Shown: positions 33,951 to 41,250 of the stretch, in pieces
How positions within the stretch are numbered: position 1 is the first letter of the stretch
Layout of the letters: each line of letters begins with the position of its first letter
Source: Archangium sp.
Lineage (GTDB): Bacteria; Myxococcota; Myxococcia; Myxococcales; Myxococcaceae
Assembly: GCA_016792935.1 (NCBI GenBank)
Contig: JAEUJS010000325.1
Location: 1-41,250 of the forward strand
Length of the DNA: 41,250 nucleotides
Direction: 5' to 3'
The notes under the pieces: model-generated
The model's input: the letters and a program-made list of their open reading frames with translations, nothing else
Told to the model about the DNA's origin: nothing
Databases searched by the model: none
Translations under genes and position numbers: made by a program

Positions 33951-35240
33951 TCACAGGCCGAGGAGCGTCCCCAACCACGCGCGGCGATCTCTGACGAAGT
34001 CTCTCGCCTCGCCGGCGCGCATCAACGCATCGTCGCGACCCGAAGCCGACGCTCCGGTGAGCGGTCGTGACTGGAACATCGTCTGCGCACGGTTGATGCG
34101 CGCGGTCAGCACCGCCACGTCGAACGCATCACGCGTCACACGCTTCAGCTCTTCGCGGTAGCGCGCATCGACGCTCGGAATTTGTTGCAGGCGAACGCAG
34201 AGCCGCCCCGGCGGATCGCTGGTGTTCCACGGGTTCTGGTTGAGATCGAACGGGTCGTAGTCGGCGTGCCAGTACGGCCAGTTCACGCCGTGCGTGAGGA
34301 TGACGAAGCGGCCGTTCGGCACGTGGTACCAGTAGTAGTTCCACGCGACGACCGAGTAGTTGTCCCACAGCACCGCGACCTGCTCGACGGCCCAGTTGGT
34401 GAGGAATTGATCGAGGTCGACGTGTGCTGCGAGCGCGGTCTCCAATTGCGCAGTCGGGGTGTTCATCACCACGTCGGTGAACGCGACGAGATCAGCGCGC
34501 GACCGCATCTCGCTGACTTCGTCCTTCAGGTCGGCGGTGTTGGCGCCCTTCTGAAAATCCCACGGGCCTTCGTAGAGATTTCCCGTGCCGTCGCCGAAGT
34601 GCTCTTCGAGATAGTCGCCGTTGGTCGGTTCCTCGAGCACGTAGAGGCCCTTGTCTTCGCCGTTGAAGCGCAGCGTCGCGTGCGCAGTGCGTGGCGCAGG
34701 AAGTCCCGCGCGTCGATACACCTCGTACGAGATGTGGCCGGTGAGCAGCGACGGATCTTCGACGGCGTTGTCGAGCGTGAGCCGCTTCATGCCGTCGAGC
34801 TTCTGACCGGGCACGAACTCGTTCATCTTGATCGTGAAGCCCGGCTTGCCGCTGAGCGGACGCAGACTCGTCTGGCCCTTCTTGCGGATGCCGGCATCGG
34901 CGACGGTCTCTCCATCGACGCTGATGGTGCACGGCACGCGCACGTCTTGATTGGTGTCGAGCGTCATCAGGTCCGCCTGCGCGACGGTGATGATCACCTC
35001 GTGCAGCACGTCGGGATCGAAGAGTCGCGCGCCTCGAGTTGGTCCGGCGTCGGTGCCAGAAGTGCCGGCGTCATTCATCGAGCCTGCGTCGGAGCTGGAG
35101 CCCGCGTCGGTGGTGGAACCAGCGTCGGAAGAGGACGAGCCTCCATCACTTCCTGAGTTCGTCGACCCGTCCGGATTCGTCGTCGGCGCGGGACACGCGA
35201 GAAAGGAAGCGGCCGCGACCGCGAGGAGAAGCGTGCGCAC
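33951..35240 (-). CDS. CotH-like (CotH kinase family) lipoprotein
   Basis: A 429-residue protein with a GTG start, a lipobox (SFLACP), and then a Ser/Asp/Ala/Gly low-complexity region with repeated TDAGS units (~20-70). The globular part has CotH-family features: GIRKKGQTSLR, FTIKMNEFVPGQ, LTLDNAVEDPSLL and the ATLRFNGEDKGLYVLEEPTN strand-turn. CotH proteins are atypical secreted kinases, known from spore coats and invasins. In place of the usual WDxD metal motif I read ILTHGVNWPYW, so catalytic activity is doubtful. Secreted and outer-membrane anchored by inference. Confidence 0.75.
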   Translation of the reverse strand: MRTLLLAVAAASFLACPAPTTNPDGSTNSGSDGGSSSSDAGSTTDAGSSSDAGSMNDAGTSGTDAGPTRGARLFDPDVLHEVIITVAQADLMTLDTNQDVRVPCTISVDGETVADAGIRKKGQTSLRPLSGKPGFTIKMNEFVPGQKLDGMKRLTLDNAVEDPSLLTGHISYEVYRRAGLPAPRTAHATLRFNGEDKGLYVLEEPTNGDYLEEHFGDGTGNLYEGPWDFQKGANTADLKDEVSEMRSRADLVAFTDVVMNTPTAQLETALAAHVDLDQFLTNWAVEQVAVLWDNYSVVAWNYYWYHVPNGRFVILTHGVNWPYWHADYDPFDLNQNPWNTSDPPGRLCVRLQQIPSVDARYREELKRVTRDAFDVAVLTARINRAQTMFQSRPLTGASASGRDDALMRAGEARDFVRDRRAWLGTLLGL

Positions 35241-35284
35241 GGCGAAAAGCGTACTCGCGACTATGGTGCGCGTGGGAGGCCGTG

Positions 35285-35947
35285 ATGGATCCGTTGGTGA
35301 TCGCGCTGCTCGTCATTCTCGGCAGCGGCGTCGCATTTCCATTCATCTATACGTTCACTCGGCCGAAGCCGAAGCCCGACCGGTTTCGCGATCCGCTGCG
35401 CTCATTGGTTCCGGTGGAGAAGCTCCTCGAGACCGATGGTGGTGTGCAGCTGGCAGTCACCATGCCGCCGCGTACGAGCGGAGAAGCGAGCATCGAAGTG
35501 CTGCTGCAGAACTGCTTCGACTCGCCTCGCTCGGTGGTCATCGATTGGAGAGCGCAGAGCGGTCTCGAGCCTGCGGAGCTTCACTTGCGGCGCCACGAGC
35601 AGTCGCTCGCTCCGCTCGAGACAGGGCGGTTGTTGATTCCGTTTGGCCCGACCGAGTCGCGCCAGGCGGTCGTGCCGACGACGGTGGTCATGGTGCTGAC
35701 GATTCCGGTTCAAGGCGGAACGCGGCTGCGCTGGGCGAAGGGCGCTTACGTCGCCGCGGAAGTGTCAGCGAACGTGCAGAAGTTCATGGGGCTGACGGCC
35801 ATCGCCGGGCACGGTTTCGCGAGGAGTCCCGGCATTCCGCTCAGCGTCGAAGTGGAAGGCGGAGCGGTGCCGAGACGGGAGCCGACGTGGGAACGCATCT
35901 GGGCGCCCGACGCCAAAGAGATCGCCGCCGCGCTCCAGCAGCCGTGA
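35285..35947 (+). CDS. Membrane-anchored protein of unknown function
   Basis: A 220-residue protein. It has one N-terminal helix (PLVIALLVILGSGVAFPFIY) followed by a Pro/Lys linker (TRPKPKPDRF) and a beta-rich soluble domain. GGGAGG sits 5-6 nt before ATG 35285 and supports this start; a longer frame back to 35039 is antisense to the CotH-like gene. It converges on the zinc-ribbon gene with no gap. No family is recognised. Confidence 0.65.
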   Translation: MDPLVIALLVILGSGVAFPFIYTFTRPKPKPDRFRDPLRSLVPVEKLLETDGGVQLAVTMPPRTSGEASIEVLLQNCFDSPRSVVIDWRAQSGLEPAELHLRRHEQSLAPLETGRLLIPFGPTESRQAVVPTTVVMVLTIPVQGGTRLRWAKGAYVAAEVSANVQKFMGLTAIAGHGFARSPGIPLSVEVEGGAVPRREPTWERIWAPDAKEIAAALQQP

Positions 35948-36490
35948 CTACTTGTCGCCGCGGAGCCAGCCGACGAACGCCTTGAACATCGACGTCTTCT
36001 CTTTGGCCTGCGCGTCGAGCGTGGTGCCCTTCTTCGCCAGACAGTCGGCGCACCACGTTCCGTTCGGCGTCGTCTCGGCACCCGCGAAGGGCTTGCGCTG
36101 CTTGCACGAGTCGCACGCGAAGCTCACGTCGGGCGGAGGCGGCTTCGCTGCGGCCGCGCGCGCGCAGATCGCGAGATCCTTCGCGTCGAGGTACGTGCCC
36201 TTGCAGTGACGGCAGTTCTCGACGGCGATGCCTCCGGTGAGCGTCGCCTCGAGGAGCGGAATCAGACACCGCGGGCAGTAGCGATCTTTGACCGGCGTCT
36301 TGCCGGCCGCGACCGTGCGCCCGGTAGACAGCTCGAGCTCACCGGCGTCGAACCACACACCGCCGCAGCCGTGGCAGCGATCGAGCTCGACGTCTTTGTT
36401 CGGGTTGCGCGACTGCACCATGAAGGTGCGCATCTTGGTGTTGCACTGCGGGCACTCGGTGCCAGTCGGGAGCTGATTCGTTTCGTCCAC
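35948..36490 (-). CDS. Triple zinc-ribbon protein (zf-TFIIB type)
   Basis: A 180-residue protein with three Cys4 ribbons at about residues 13-42 (CPQC...CHGCGGVWFDAGELE), 72-96 (CPRC...CRHCKGTYLD) and 126-150 (CDSC...CADC). The first two have the TFIIB-type zinc-ribbon consensus, with GGVWFDAGELE as the signature. The third is a plain CxxC pair. A short basic tail follows. Such proteins are usually metal-binding adaptors of unknown role. The start is GTG 36490. Confidence 0.85.
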   Translation of the reverse strand: MDETNQLPTGTECPQCNTKMRTFMVQSRNPNKDVELDRCHGCGGVWFDAGELELSTGRTVAAGKTPVKDRYCPRCLIPLLEATLTGGIAVENCRHCKGTYLDAKDLAICARAAAAKPPPPDVSFACDSCKQRKPFAGAETTPNGTWCADCLAKKGTTLDAQAKEKTSMFKAFVGWLRGDK

Positions 36491-36520
36491 GTCTCGCAGC
36501 CTACGCCTTGAAACGCCTGA

Positions 36521-37501
36521 TCAGCTGAGGATGTTGTGCACCGGCACCACCGGCGGAGGCGGCGCCTCTCCGATCATCTCGCGCAGATCGATCTCGATGG
36601 TGCGCGCCATCGACGAGATGGGCACGTCGTTGGGCCCGCCCATGAACGGGTTCTCGGTGGCTTCGCCGATCTTCTCGAGCATGTGGAACACCCACGACAC
36701 GATGGCCGAGGTCGGAATCGTCAACCACACGAAGACTTCGCCGAACTTCTCGAACTCCGGCAGCAGCGCGAAGGGGAGGGCGGCGATGAGCGCGGTCTTG
36801 AAGTAGCCGTTGAGCGTCGCGAACTGCCGCGGGTACGGGAAGTTCTTGATGCGCTCGCAGCGGCCCTGGCAGTCGTAGAGGCCGGCGATGGTGCGTTCCA
36901 GTTCGATGAAGCGGAGATCGGAAAGCTCGTCGGCGCGCACCAATTCCGCGACTGCTTTGCTCTGCGCGGCGAGCACGTGCGTGGCGCGGTTCTTCTTCGA
37001 CATCACGAGCTGGTGCTCGTCTTCCGAGAGCAGCGGCTCGAGTTCCTTGCCGAGCTCATGCTTCCACTCGGGGATGTCGTAGAAGTGCTGGTACTGCTTG
37101 TTGTCGTGTCGATCGACGGTCTCCCACGCGCGCTTCTCGCGAAGTTGAAAGCGCAGCGCGGTGACCCACGCGAGGTGGCGCTCGATCATCTGCTTCTTCG
37201 TCTCGCTCTTGCTGCTCGGCATGTCGAGCACCTGCACTGCCCACGTGCGGCTCAGGTTGATGATGGTTCCCCAGATTTGCCGCGCTTCCCACAGGCGGCC
37301 ATAGGCGGCGTTGTTCTGGAAGCCGGTGACGAAGGCGACCGCGGTGCCGACCAGCGCGACGGGTTGCCACGGCAGCCCGAGCTCCTTCCCGAACACCGCC
37401 CACGCGACCGTCGGAATCGCGGCGATGAGCAGGAAGAAGATGATGGCGGTGCGAGTCCACAGGATGACTTCGCGAACGGTGTAATGACGCCCGGCGTGCA
37501 T
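36521..37501 (-). CDS. Bestrophin-like (UPF0187) membrane channel protein
   Basis: A 326-residue protein with two helices at about 16-35 and 50-70 (TAIIFFLLIAAIPTVAWAVFG, VALVGTAVAFVTGFQNNAAYGRLWEARQIWG). A helical cytoplasmic section follows, then a hydrophobic pair at about 235-275, and a C-terminal segment with NPFMGGPNDVPISSMARTIEIDL. The FQNNAAYGRLWEAR and ENPFMGGPNDVP motifs are those of bacterial bestrophin-family anion or cation channels. ATG 37501 is chosen; ATG 37519 is alternative. It lies 19-42 nt from its neighbours, so it is probably transcribed with one of them. Confidence 0.85.
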   Translation of the reverse strand: MHAGRHYTVREVILWTRTAIIFFLLIAAIPTVAWAVFGKELGLPWQPVALVGTAVAFVTGFQNNAAYGRLWEARQIWGTIINLSRTWAVQVLDMPSSKSETKKQMIERHLAWVTALRFQLREKRAWETVDRHDNKQYQHFYDIPEWKHELGKELEPLLSEDEHQLVMSKKNRATHVLAAQSKAVAELVRADELSDLRFIELERTIAGLYDCQGRCERIKNFPYPRQFATLNGYFKTALIAALPFALLPEFEKFGEVFVWLTIPTSAIVSWVFHMLEKIGEATENPFMGGPNDVPISSMARTIEIDLREMIGEAPPPPVVPVHNILS

Positions 37502-37543
37502 GGCGCGCGCGCGTAGCACACGAAGCTGCGCGCGATCACCCGG

Positions 37544-38689
37544 TCAGGTCGGGACGCGTCGAAGCGCGGCGAGCGCGGCCAGGGACAGCGCAGCGCCGAC
37601 GAGGAACGTGGCCGCGGGAGACGCGAGCCACAACGCTCCAGCCGCGACGCTCGCCAGCAACGTCGCGATGCCGGTCATCAGGCCGAAGACGCCGAACGCC
37701 GTCGCGCGGAACTCCGCGGGCACTGCGTCGGCGACCAGCGTCGAGAGCAGGCCCTGCGTCATCGCGAGCTGCAGGCCCCACAACGCCACGCCTCCGAGTG
37801 TGAGCGCCCAGTGACCATCGATGGCGAGCAGCAGGTCGGCCGCGGCGAGCACCATCAACGAGCTGCGCAGCAGGTCCTTCCCCGCGACGCGGTTGGCGAG
37901 CTTGCCGAACGGAAACGCGAACGCCGCAGACATCACGTTCATCACCATCAAGACCAGCGGCACGAGCGTCAGCGCGAGACCTCGTTCCTGCGCGCGCAAG
38001 ACGAGAAACGCCTCGGAGAACCGCGCGAGCGAGAACAGCGCGCCGATGACGACGATGTTCCAGAACTTCGGGTCGAGCTGCTGCCACGCGACGCGCGGTG
38101 ACGACGGCTTGCTGCTCGGCGGAACGTCGGGCTCACGCACCCCGAGGGCGAGCAACGCGACCGCGAGCGCCGCGGGAATCGCCGAGACGATGAAGACGCT
38201 GCGCACGTCGTCGTTCCACGCGGCCATGAGCGCGATGGCGAGGAGCGGACCGACGATGGCTCCCACGCTGTCGAGCGATTGCCTCAGGCCGTACGCCGCG
38301 GGCCGCTGTTCCTTCGTGGTGAGGTCGGCGATCAGAGCGTCGCGGGGCGCTCCGCGGATTCCTTTGCCGAGGCGATCGATGAGGCGCGCGGCCGCCACCA
38401 TGCCGGTGCTCTGCGCGATGACGAACAGCGGCTTGCTCGCGGCGCTGATGGCGTAGCCGCCGACCGCCACCCACTTGCGGTTCTTCAGCGCGTCGCTGAG
38501 CGAGCCCGAGAACGCCTTCACGAGCAGCGGAGTTGCTTCCGCCAGACCTTCGAGCGCGCCGAGCAACAACGCGCTCGTTCCCAACGTGGTGACCATGAAG
38601 ACCGGCAGCAGCGCGTGGACGAGCTCCGAAGAGACGTCCATCAACAGACTCACGAACCCCAACGTCCAGATCGCGCGCGGCAACTTCAC
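37544..38689 (-). CDS. Major facilitator superfamily transporter
   Basis: A 381-residue transporter with 12 helices (for example GFVSLLMDVSSELVHALLPVF, LLGALEGLAEATPLLVKAF). The cytoplasmic loop 2-3 motif is modified (SGSLSDALKNRKW), followed by the DRLGKGIRGAPRDALIAD loop, a signature of a distinct MFS group common in proteobacteria. The substrate is unknown. GTG 38689 overlaps the TGA of the gene upstream (GTGA), which favours it over GTG 38701 and indicates coupling. Confidence 0.88.
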   Translation of the reverse strand: MKLPRAIWTLGFVSLLMDVSSELVHALLPVFMVTTLGTSALLLGALEGLAEATPLLVKAFSGSLSDALKNRKWVAVGGYAISAASKPLFVIAQSTGMVAAARLIDRLGKGIRGAPRDALIADLTTKEQRPAAYGLRQSLDSVGAIVGPLLAIALMAAWNDDVRSVFIVSAIPAALAVALLALGVREPDVPPSSKPSSPRVAWQQLDPKFWNIVVIGALFSLARFSEAFLVLRAQERGLALTLVPLVLMVMNVMSAAFAFPFGKLANRVAGKDLLRSSLMVLAAADLLLAIDGHWALTLGGVALWGLQLAMTQGLLSTLVADAVPAEFRATAFGVFGLMTGIATLLASVAAGALWLASPAATFLVGAALSLAALAALRRVPT

Positions 38690-39492
38690 GGCGGCGCGTA
38701 CGTACCGAAGGTCTCCTTGCACAGCCACTCCCCGCCCAGGGAGCACACGTCGCGCAGCGCGAAGTGCGTCAGCTCACCGAAGAACATCAGCCGCACGTCG
38801 CCTTCTTTGTTCGCTTCGAGGTCACGCTTCGCGTCGGCTTGCGTGCGGCCCGAGCCGGCGACGTTGACCGTGCCCTTCTGATCGATCGACGCGTTGCCTT
38901 CGCACAAGACCTTGCCCGACTTCGCGTCGAGCACGGCGGAGCGGAACGTCATGTGCCCCGGGATGTACGTCTCACCGGTCACGCTCGGCAGGTCGAGCGA
39001 CGCGAGCTGGTGCACCACGAGGTACTTCACGTTGGTGATGTCGCGCCCGAACGGCCGGTACGCCCAGCTGATGTAGAGGTCCCAGTACATCGGGAAGTCG
39101 CTCGAGAACTCGAAGATCCACCGTCCGACGTCCCAGCCTTCAGTCGGCAGTTGCACGTCGGCGAACGCGCTCGAGTGGCTGCCGGAATCGACTCCGAGCA
39201 GCGTGCGCGTGCCGTAGCGTTTCTTCGCGTCGTCGTCGGGGAGCAGCCCGTCATCGGTCTTCGGGAAGTACGCGAGCATTTCCTTCGCGTCGACCCGTGG
39301 CAGCTTCGCGCACGCCTCGACGAGCGTGGCTTCCTTCTCTTCGAGTTTCACCGCGTCGCCGAGCGCTCCGAGGCGCTTCAGCTCGGTGAGGTGCGCGTCT
39401 TGCTGACCTTTGGTGCGCAACGCCATGCCGACGACGAGCGCGGCGTAGAGCAGGAAGAACACCATCAGGCCGAGGGCGATTTTCTTGAACAA
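38686..39492 (-). CDS. Membrane-anchored protein of unknown function
   Basis: A 268-residue protein starting at TTG 39492 with an n-region KK and one helix (IALGLMVFFLLYAALVVGMAL). The rest is soluble, probably periplasmic, with a beta-rich core and a Cys near the end (RDVCSLGGEWLCKETFG). No family is recognised. The start codon lies just next to copy 3 of the TGAGAGT palindrome, and no clear Shine-Dalgarno is seen, so translation may depend on the upstream gene. Its stop is coupled to the MFS start. Confidence 0.7.
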   Translation of the reverse strand: MFKKIALGLMVFFLLYAALVVGMALRTKGQQDAHLTELKRLGALGDAVKLEEKEATLVEACAKLPRVDAKEMLAYFPKTDDGLLPDDDAKKRYGTRTLLGVDSGSHSSAFADVQLPTEGWDVGRWIFEFSSDFPMYWDLYISWAYRPFGRDITNVKYLVVHQLASLDLPSVTGETYIPGHMTFRSAVLDAKSGKVLCEGNASIDQKGTVNVAGSGRTQADAKRDLEANKEGDVRLMFFGELTHFALRDVCSLGGEWLCKETFGTYAPP

Positions 39493-39493
39493 T

Positions 39494-39508
39494 TGAGAGT
39501 CACTCTCA
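39494..39508. repeat. Dispersed palindrome TGAGAGT-S-ACTCTCA, copy 3
   Basis: A 15-bp palindrome that contains the TGA stop of the 39506-40336 gene and abuts the TTG start of the next. The extension on the right (CTT) matches copies 1 and 2. The element therefore forms the whole intergenic junction. Confidence 0.65.
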
Positions 39509-40336
39509 CTTCTTTTCGGCGATGAGCTTCTTCTCGAAATCCGTGGAGACGCGCACGCCCTTGAGCTGCACGTGCACGAGCCGGCCGGCGCCGTAGTCGA
39601 TCTGGTTGCTCACCGCTCCAGCATCGGGGAGCGGCATGGCGGACTTCTGTGTCTTCGTGTCGATCTCGATCTTTCCGAGCGTGAACACGAGCCGCACCTC
39701 GAGCCCCAGACCTTCCTTGTCGCGAAACGCGTTCGCCTCTTTCGCGTTGGGGAAGGGCACGGGGAAGAGCAGCGGCTGCGCGCGCCACACGGCTTGTGGA
39801 TTCGTCGGTTCTTCTTCGTCGTCGTCAGGCTGCTTGGGGCGGAAGGCTTTGGCCGGCTCACCCCACGCGGCCGAGAGCTGACCGAGCTTGTCGTAGAAGT
39901 CGACGAGCCCATCGACCTCGATGGTGAGCTGCTTCTTCTTGGCGTTGTACTTGCGCATCGTCACGCCGTTGCCGTGCGTGAGGATGACCACGAACGTCGA
40001 GTCCTTCATCTTCTGCGCGAGCTCGGCGCGCTTCGCTTCGTTGCGGGCGATTTCGTCGGGCGTGTCTCCGGGAGCGCCGGGGAAGATCGACCAGAAGCCC
40101 TCGGGCGCGGGACGGCCGAGACCAATCTTCAAGAAGTCGGGCGAGTCCCATTCAGGGCCCAGCTTCGCGCGGTCCACTTTGGGCGCGCTGTCCTTGATCT
40201 TCTGTTCCTTCGCCTTCTCGTTGGCGAGCTTCTCGGCGTCGCGCTTCGCCTGCGCCTCACGCATCTTCTTCTTGTTGTCGACACAACCTGACGACGACAG
40301 CACCAGAACCGCGACCGCCAGCACGTCGAATCGCAT
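39506..40336 (-). CDS. Lipoprotein with charged N-terminal helix, unknown function
   Basis: A 276-residue protein starting at ATG 40336, with GGAGAA 4 nt upstream. The lipobox is SSSGCV. A Lys/Glu/Ala helix follows (KKKMREAQAKRDAEKLANEKA), then a globular region with HGNGVTMRKYNAKKKQL and an acidic patch (PDDDEEEPTNP). No family is recognised. It forms a run with the next two genes downstream, which are coupled to it or each other. Confidence 0.72.
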   Translation of the reverse strand: MRFDVLAVAVLVLSSSGCVDNKKKMREAQAKRDAEKLANEKAKEQKIKDSAPKVDRAKLGPEWDSPDFLKIGLGRPAPEGFWSIFPGAPGDTPDEIARNEAKRAELAQKMKDSTFVVILTHGNGVTMRKYNAKKKQLTIEVDGLVDFYDKLGQLSAAWGEPAKAFRPKQPDDDEEEPTNPQAVWRAQPLLFPVPFPNAKEANAFRDKEGLGLEVRLVFTLGKIEIDTKTQKSAMPLPDAGAVSNQIDYGAGRLVHVQLKGVRVSTDFEKKLIAEKK

Positions 40337-40361
40337 CGAGTTCTCCGCGACGTTCTTGAAT

Positions 40362-40853
40362 CTAGAAGGTGACGCCCGCTCCGATTGTGGCCGAACCGAT
40401 GATGGCCTGCTCGGTGAAGTCGATGACGGGCTGCAGCAACACCGCGAAGTACTCGCCGATGCGCAGCACGAGGTGCGCGAGAATCGACACGCCTGCGCGC
40501 GTGCCCGGGTTCACCGGCACTTCGAACACCGCCACGGTCGGAGACACGCCGATGGTGACGTGCGAGCGCTCCCCGAAACGAACTCCGGCGCCCAGGCCGT
40601 AGATCTGCAGCGAGCCGTCGGCGGTCGGCAGGAGCGCGATTCTTCCGTGGGCGAGCGCGACGATGCCGATTCCGTTCGCAAAGCGAAGGCCAAGCGCGAG
40701 CGACATCGCGCCGGTGGGCAACACGCCGTTCTGAAACGACGTGCCGACCGACGCAGCGAGCAGACCGGCGGGTTTGATGGACGGGGTTTCGGGTTCGGGT
40801 GGCTTGTCGACCTGAGCGGTCAGGAGAAGCGCGACGACGGCGACGAAAGTCAT
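40362..40853 (-). CDS. Exported beta-barrel-like protein of unknown function
   Basis: A 163-residue protein with a signal peptide (MTFVAVVALLLTA), a short Pro-rich linker, and then alternating hydrophobic strands with Gly (LLAASVGTSFQNG, MSLALGLRFANGIGIV, LGAGVRFGERSHVTIG). It ends in Phe (GAGVTF). This suggests a small outer-membrane barrel of about eight strands. ATG 40853 is chosen because it yields the signal peptide; the frame is open to 40940. It is divergent from the PreT gene. Confidence 0.65.
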   Translation of the reverse strand: MTFVAVVALLLTAQVDKPPEPETPSIKPAGLLAASVGTSFQNGVLPTGAMSLALGLRFANGIGIVALAHGRIALLPTADGSLQIYGLGAGVRFGERSHVTIGVSPTVAVFEVPVNPGTRAGVSILAHLVLRIGEYFAVLLQPVIDFTEQAIIGSATIGAGVTF

Positions 40854-40955
40854 GTGCGAGAGGAACGGTAGAGCGTCGTCGCGGCGTGAGAAAGCTTTGA
40901 CTTGTCGCGATCGCGCAGGGACTCTCTGGGGACCCCGCATTCACCCGGAGGTTCG

Positions 40956-41250
40956 ATGCATCCGCTCCCCGTGCTGCCGTCAGGCCGCCTCGAGCAACGT
41001 TTCAAGGAATCGAAGCCCGCTTATTCCCGCGCCGAAGCGGTGACGGAAGCGAATCGCTGCCTGTATTGCGTCGACGCGCCGTGCATCAAGGCGTGCCCGA
41101 CCGGCATCGACATTCCGACCTTCATCCACAAGATCAGCACCGAGAACATCACCGGCGCTGCTCGCACGATTCTGTCCGAGAACATTCTCGGCGCGTCCTG
41201 TGCGCGCGTGTGTCCGGTCGAGGTGCTCTGCGCGGGCGCGTGCGTCTACA
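40956..41250 (+). CDS. preT: PreT-type dihydropyrimidine dehydrogenase subunit (3' partial)
   Basis: Only the first 98 residues are in the window. They hold the Cys-rich N-terminal Fe-S domain shared by PreT, eukaryotic DPD and glutamate synthase small subunits: C-x2-C-x4-C-x3-CP (CLYCVDAPCIKACPTGIDIP) and then CARVCPVEVLCAGAC. The spacing binds [4Fe-4S] clusters. The TGIDIPTFIHKI segment after the first cluster is typical of PreT. GGAGG lies 4 nt before ATG 40956. With PreA it would reduce uracil or thymine using NAD(P)H. A glutamate-synthase-like oxidoreductase is possible, but the dihydropyrimidinase and beta-ureidopropionase genes upstream make PreT more likely. PreA is expected beyond the right edge. 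Confidence 0.82.
   Translation, partial: MHPLPVLPSGRLEQRFKESKPAYSRAEAVTEANRCLYCVDAPCIKACPTGIDIPTFIHKISTENITGAARTILSENILGASCARVCPVEVLCAGACVY

Noticed and set aside
35041..35150. GCGTCGG-type short repeats as a regulatory array
   Set aside because: They encode the repeated TDAGS/SDAGS linker of the CotH-like lipoprotein on the minus strand.
40897..40925. TTGACT as a -35 box with a -10 near 40920 for preT
   Set aside because: The -35 is good, but at 17-nt spacing the -10 region (GACTCT) is too far from consensus to support a promoter call. The CGCGATCGCG palindrome between them is common in GC-rich DNA.

Overview
The window is high-GC, almost fully coding bacterial DNA. Several markers point to a Myxococcota (myxobacterial) chromosome: a glycine-rich secreted protein end with a MYXO-CTERM-like tail, an AgmX/PglI-type energy-transducer protein, a TIGR02996 protein, a 7TM Ser/Thr protein kinase, a tandem-BRCT protein, a Trp-rich YXWGXW-type lipoprotein, 'DAG'-rich low-complexity linkers after lipoboxes, and many lipoproteins of unknown role. 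No rRNA, tRNA, CRISPR array, transposase or prophage gene is visible, and no gene-free stretch exceeds about 180 bases.

Layout. 1-3028: end of a surface protein, an M20 peptidase lipoprotein and a translationally coupled single-POTRA outer-membrane barrel protein. 3016-7237: a DUF1275 membrane protein and a three-part signalling group (histidine kinase, convergent receiver-only regulator, divergent NtrC-type activator). 7313-15748: six minus-strand genes (tandem-BRCT protein, pentapeptide protein, tail-anchored protein, exported protein, coiled-coil lipoprotein, 7TM Ser/Thr kinase), headed by a striking 13-bp inverted repeat and interrupted by a double hairpin. 15891-16682: AgmX/PglI-like protein. 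16686-19681: class III aminotransferase, and an SDR divergent from an MmyB-type regulator. 19699-23745: small lipoproteins and membrane proteins, an orphan ExbD, a TIGR02996 protein and an alpha/beta-hydrolase lipoprotein. 23760-33931: mmsA, an NCS1 transporter, a run of exported proteins, dihydropyrimidinase and beta-ureidopropionase. 33951-40853: CotH-like lipoprotein, zinc-ribbon protein, bestrophin-like channel, MFS transporter and exported proteins. 40956-end: the start of a PreT-type dihydropyrimidine dehydrogenase subunit.

The clearest biological theme is reductive pyrimidine catabolism spread over 24 kb: NCS1 uptake, PreT (cut by the window edge), dihydropyrimidinase, beta-ureidopropionase, an omega-aminotransferase and CoA-acylating (methyl)malonate-semialdehyde dehydrogenase. 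Together they could take uracil or thymine to acetyl-CoA or propionyl-CoA. The genes are separated by unrelated exported-protein genes rather than packed in one operon.

Two families of short dispersed palindromic repeats run through the window, and both have copies inside coding sequence or supplying start or stop codons. Two genes (the 7TM kinase and an exported protein near 28.63 kb) look split by a -1 frameshift. These may be real lesions or sequence errors.
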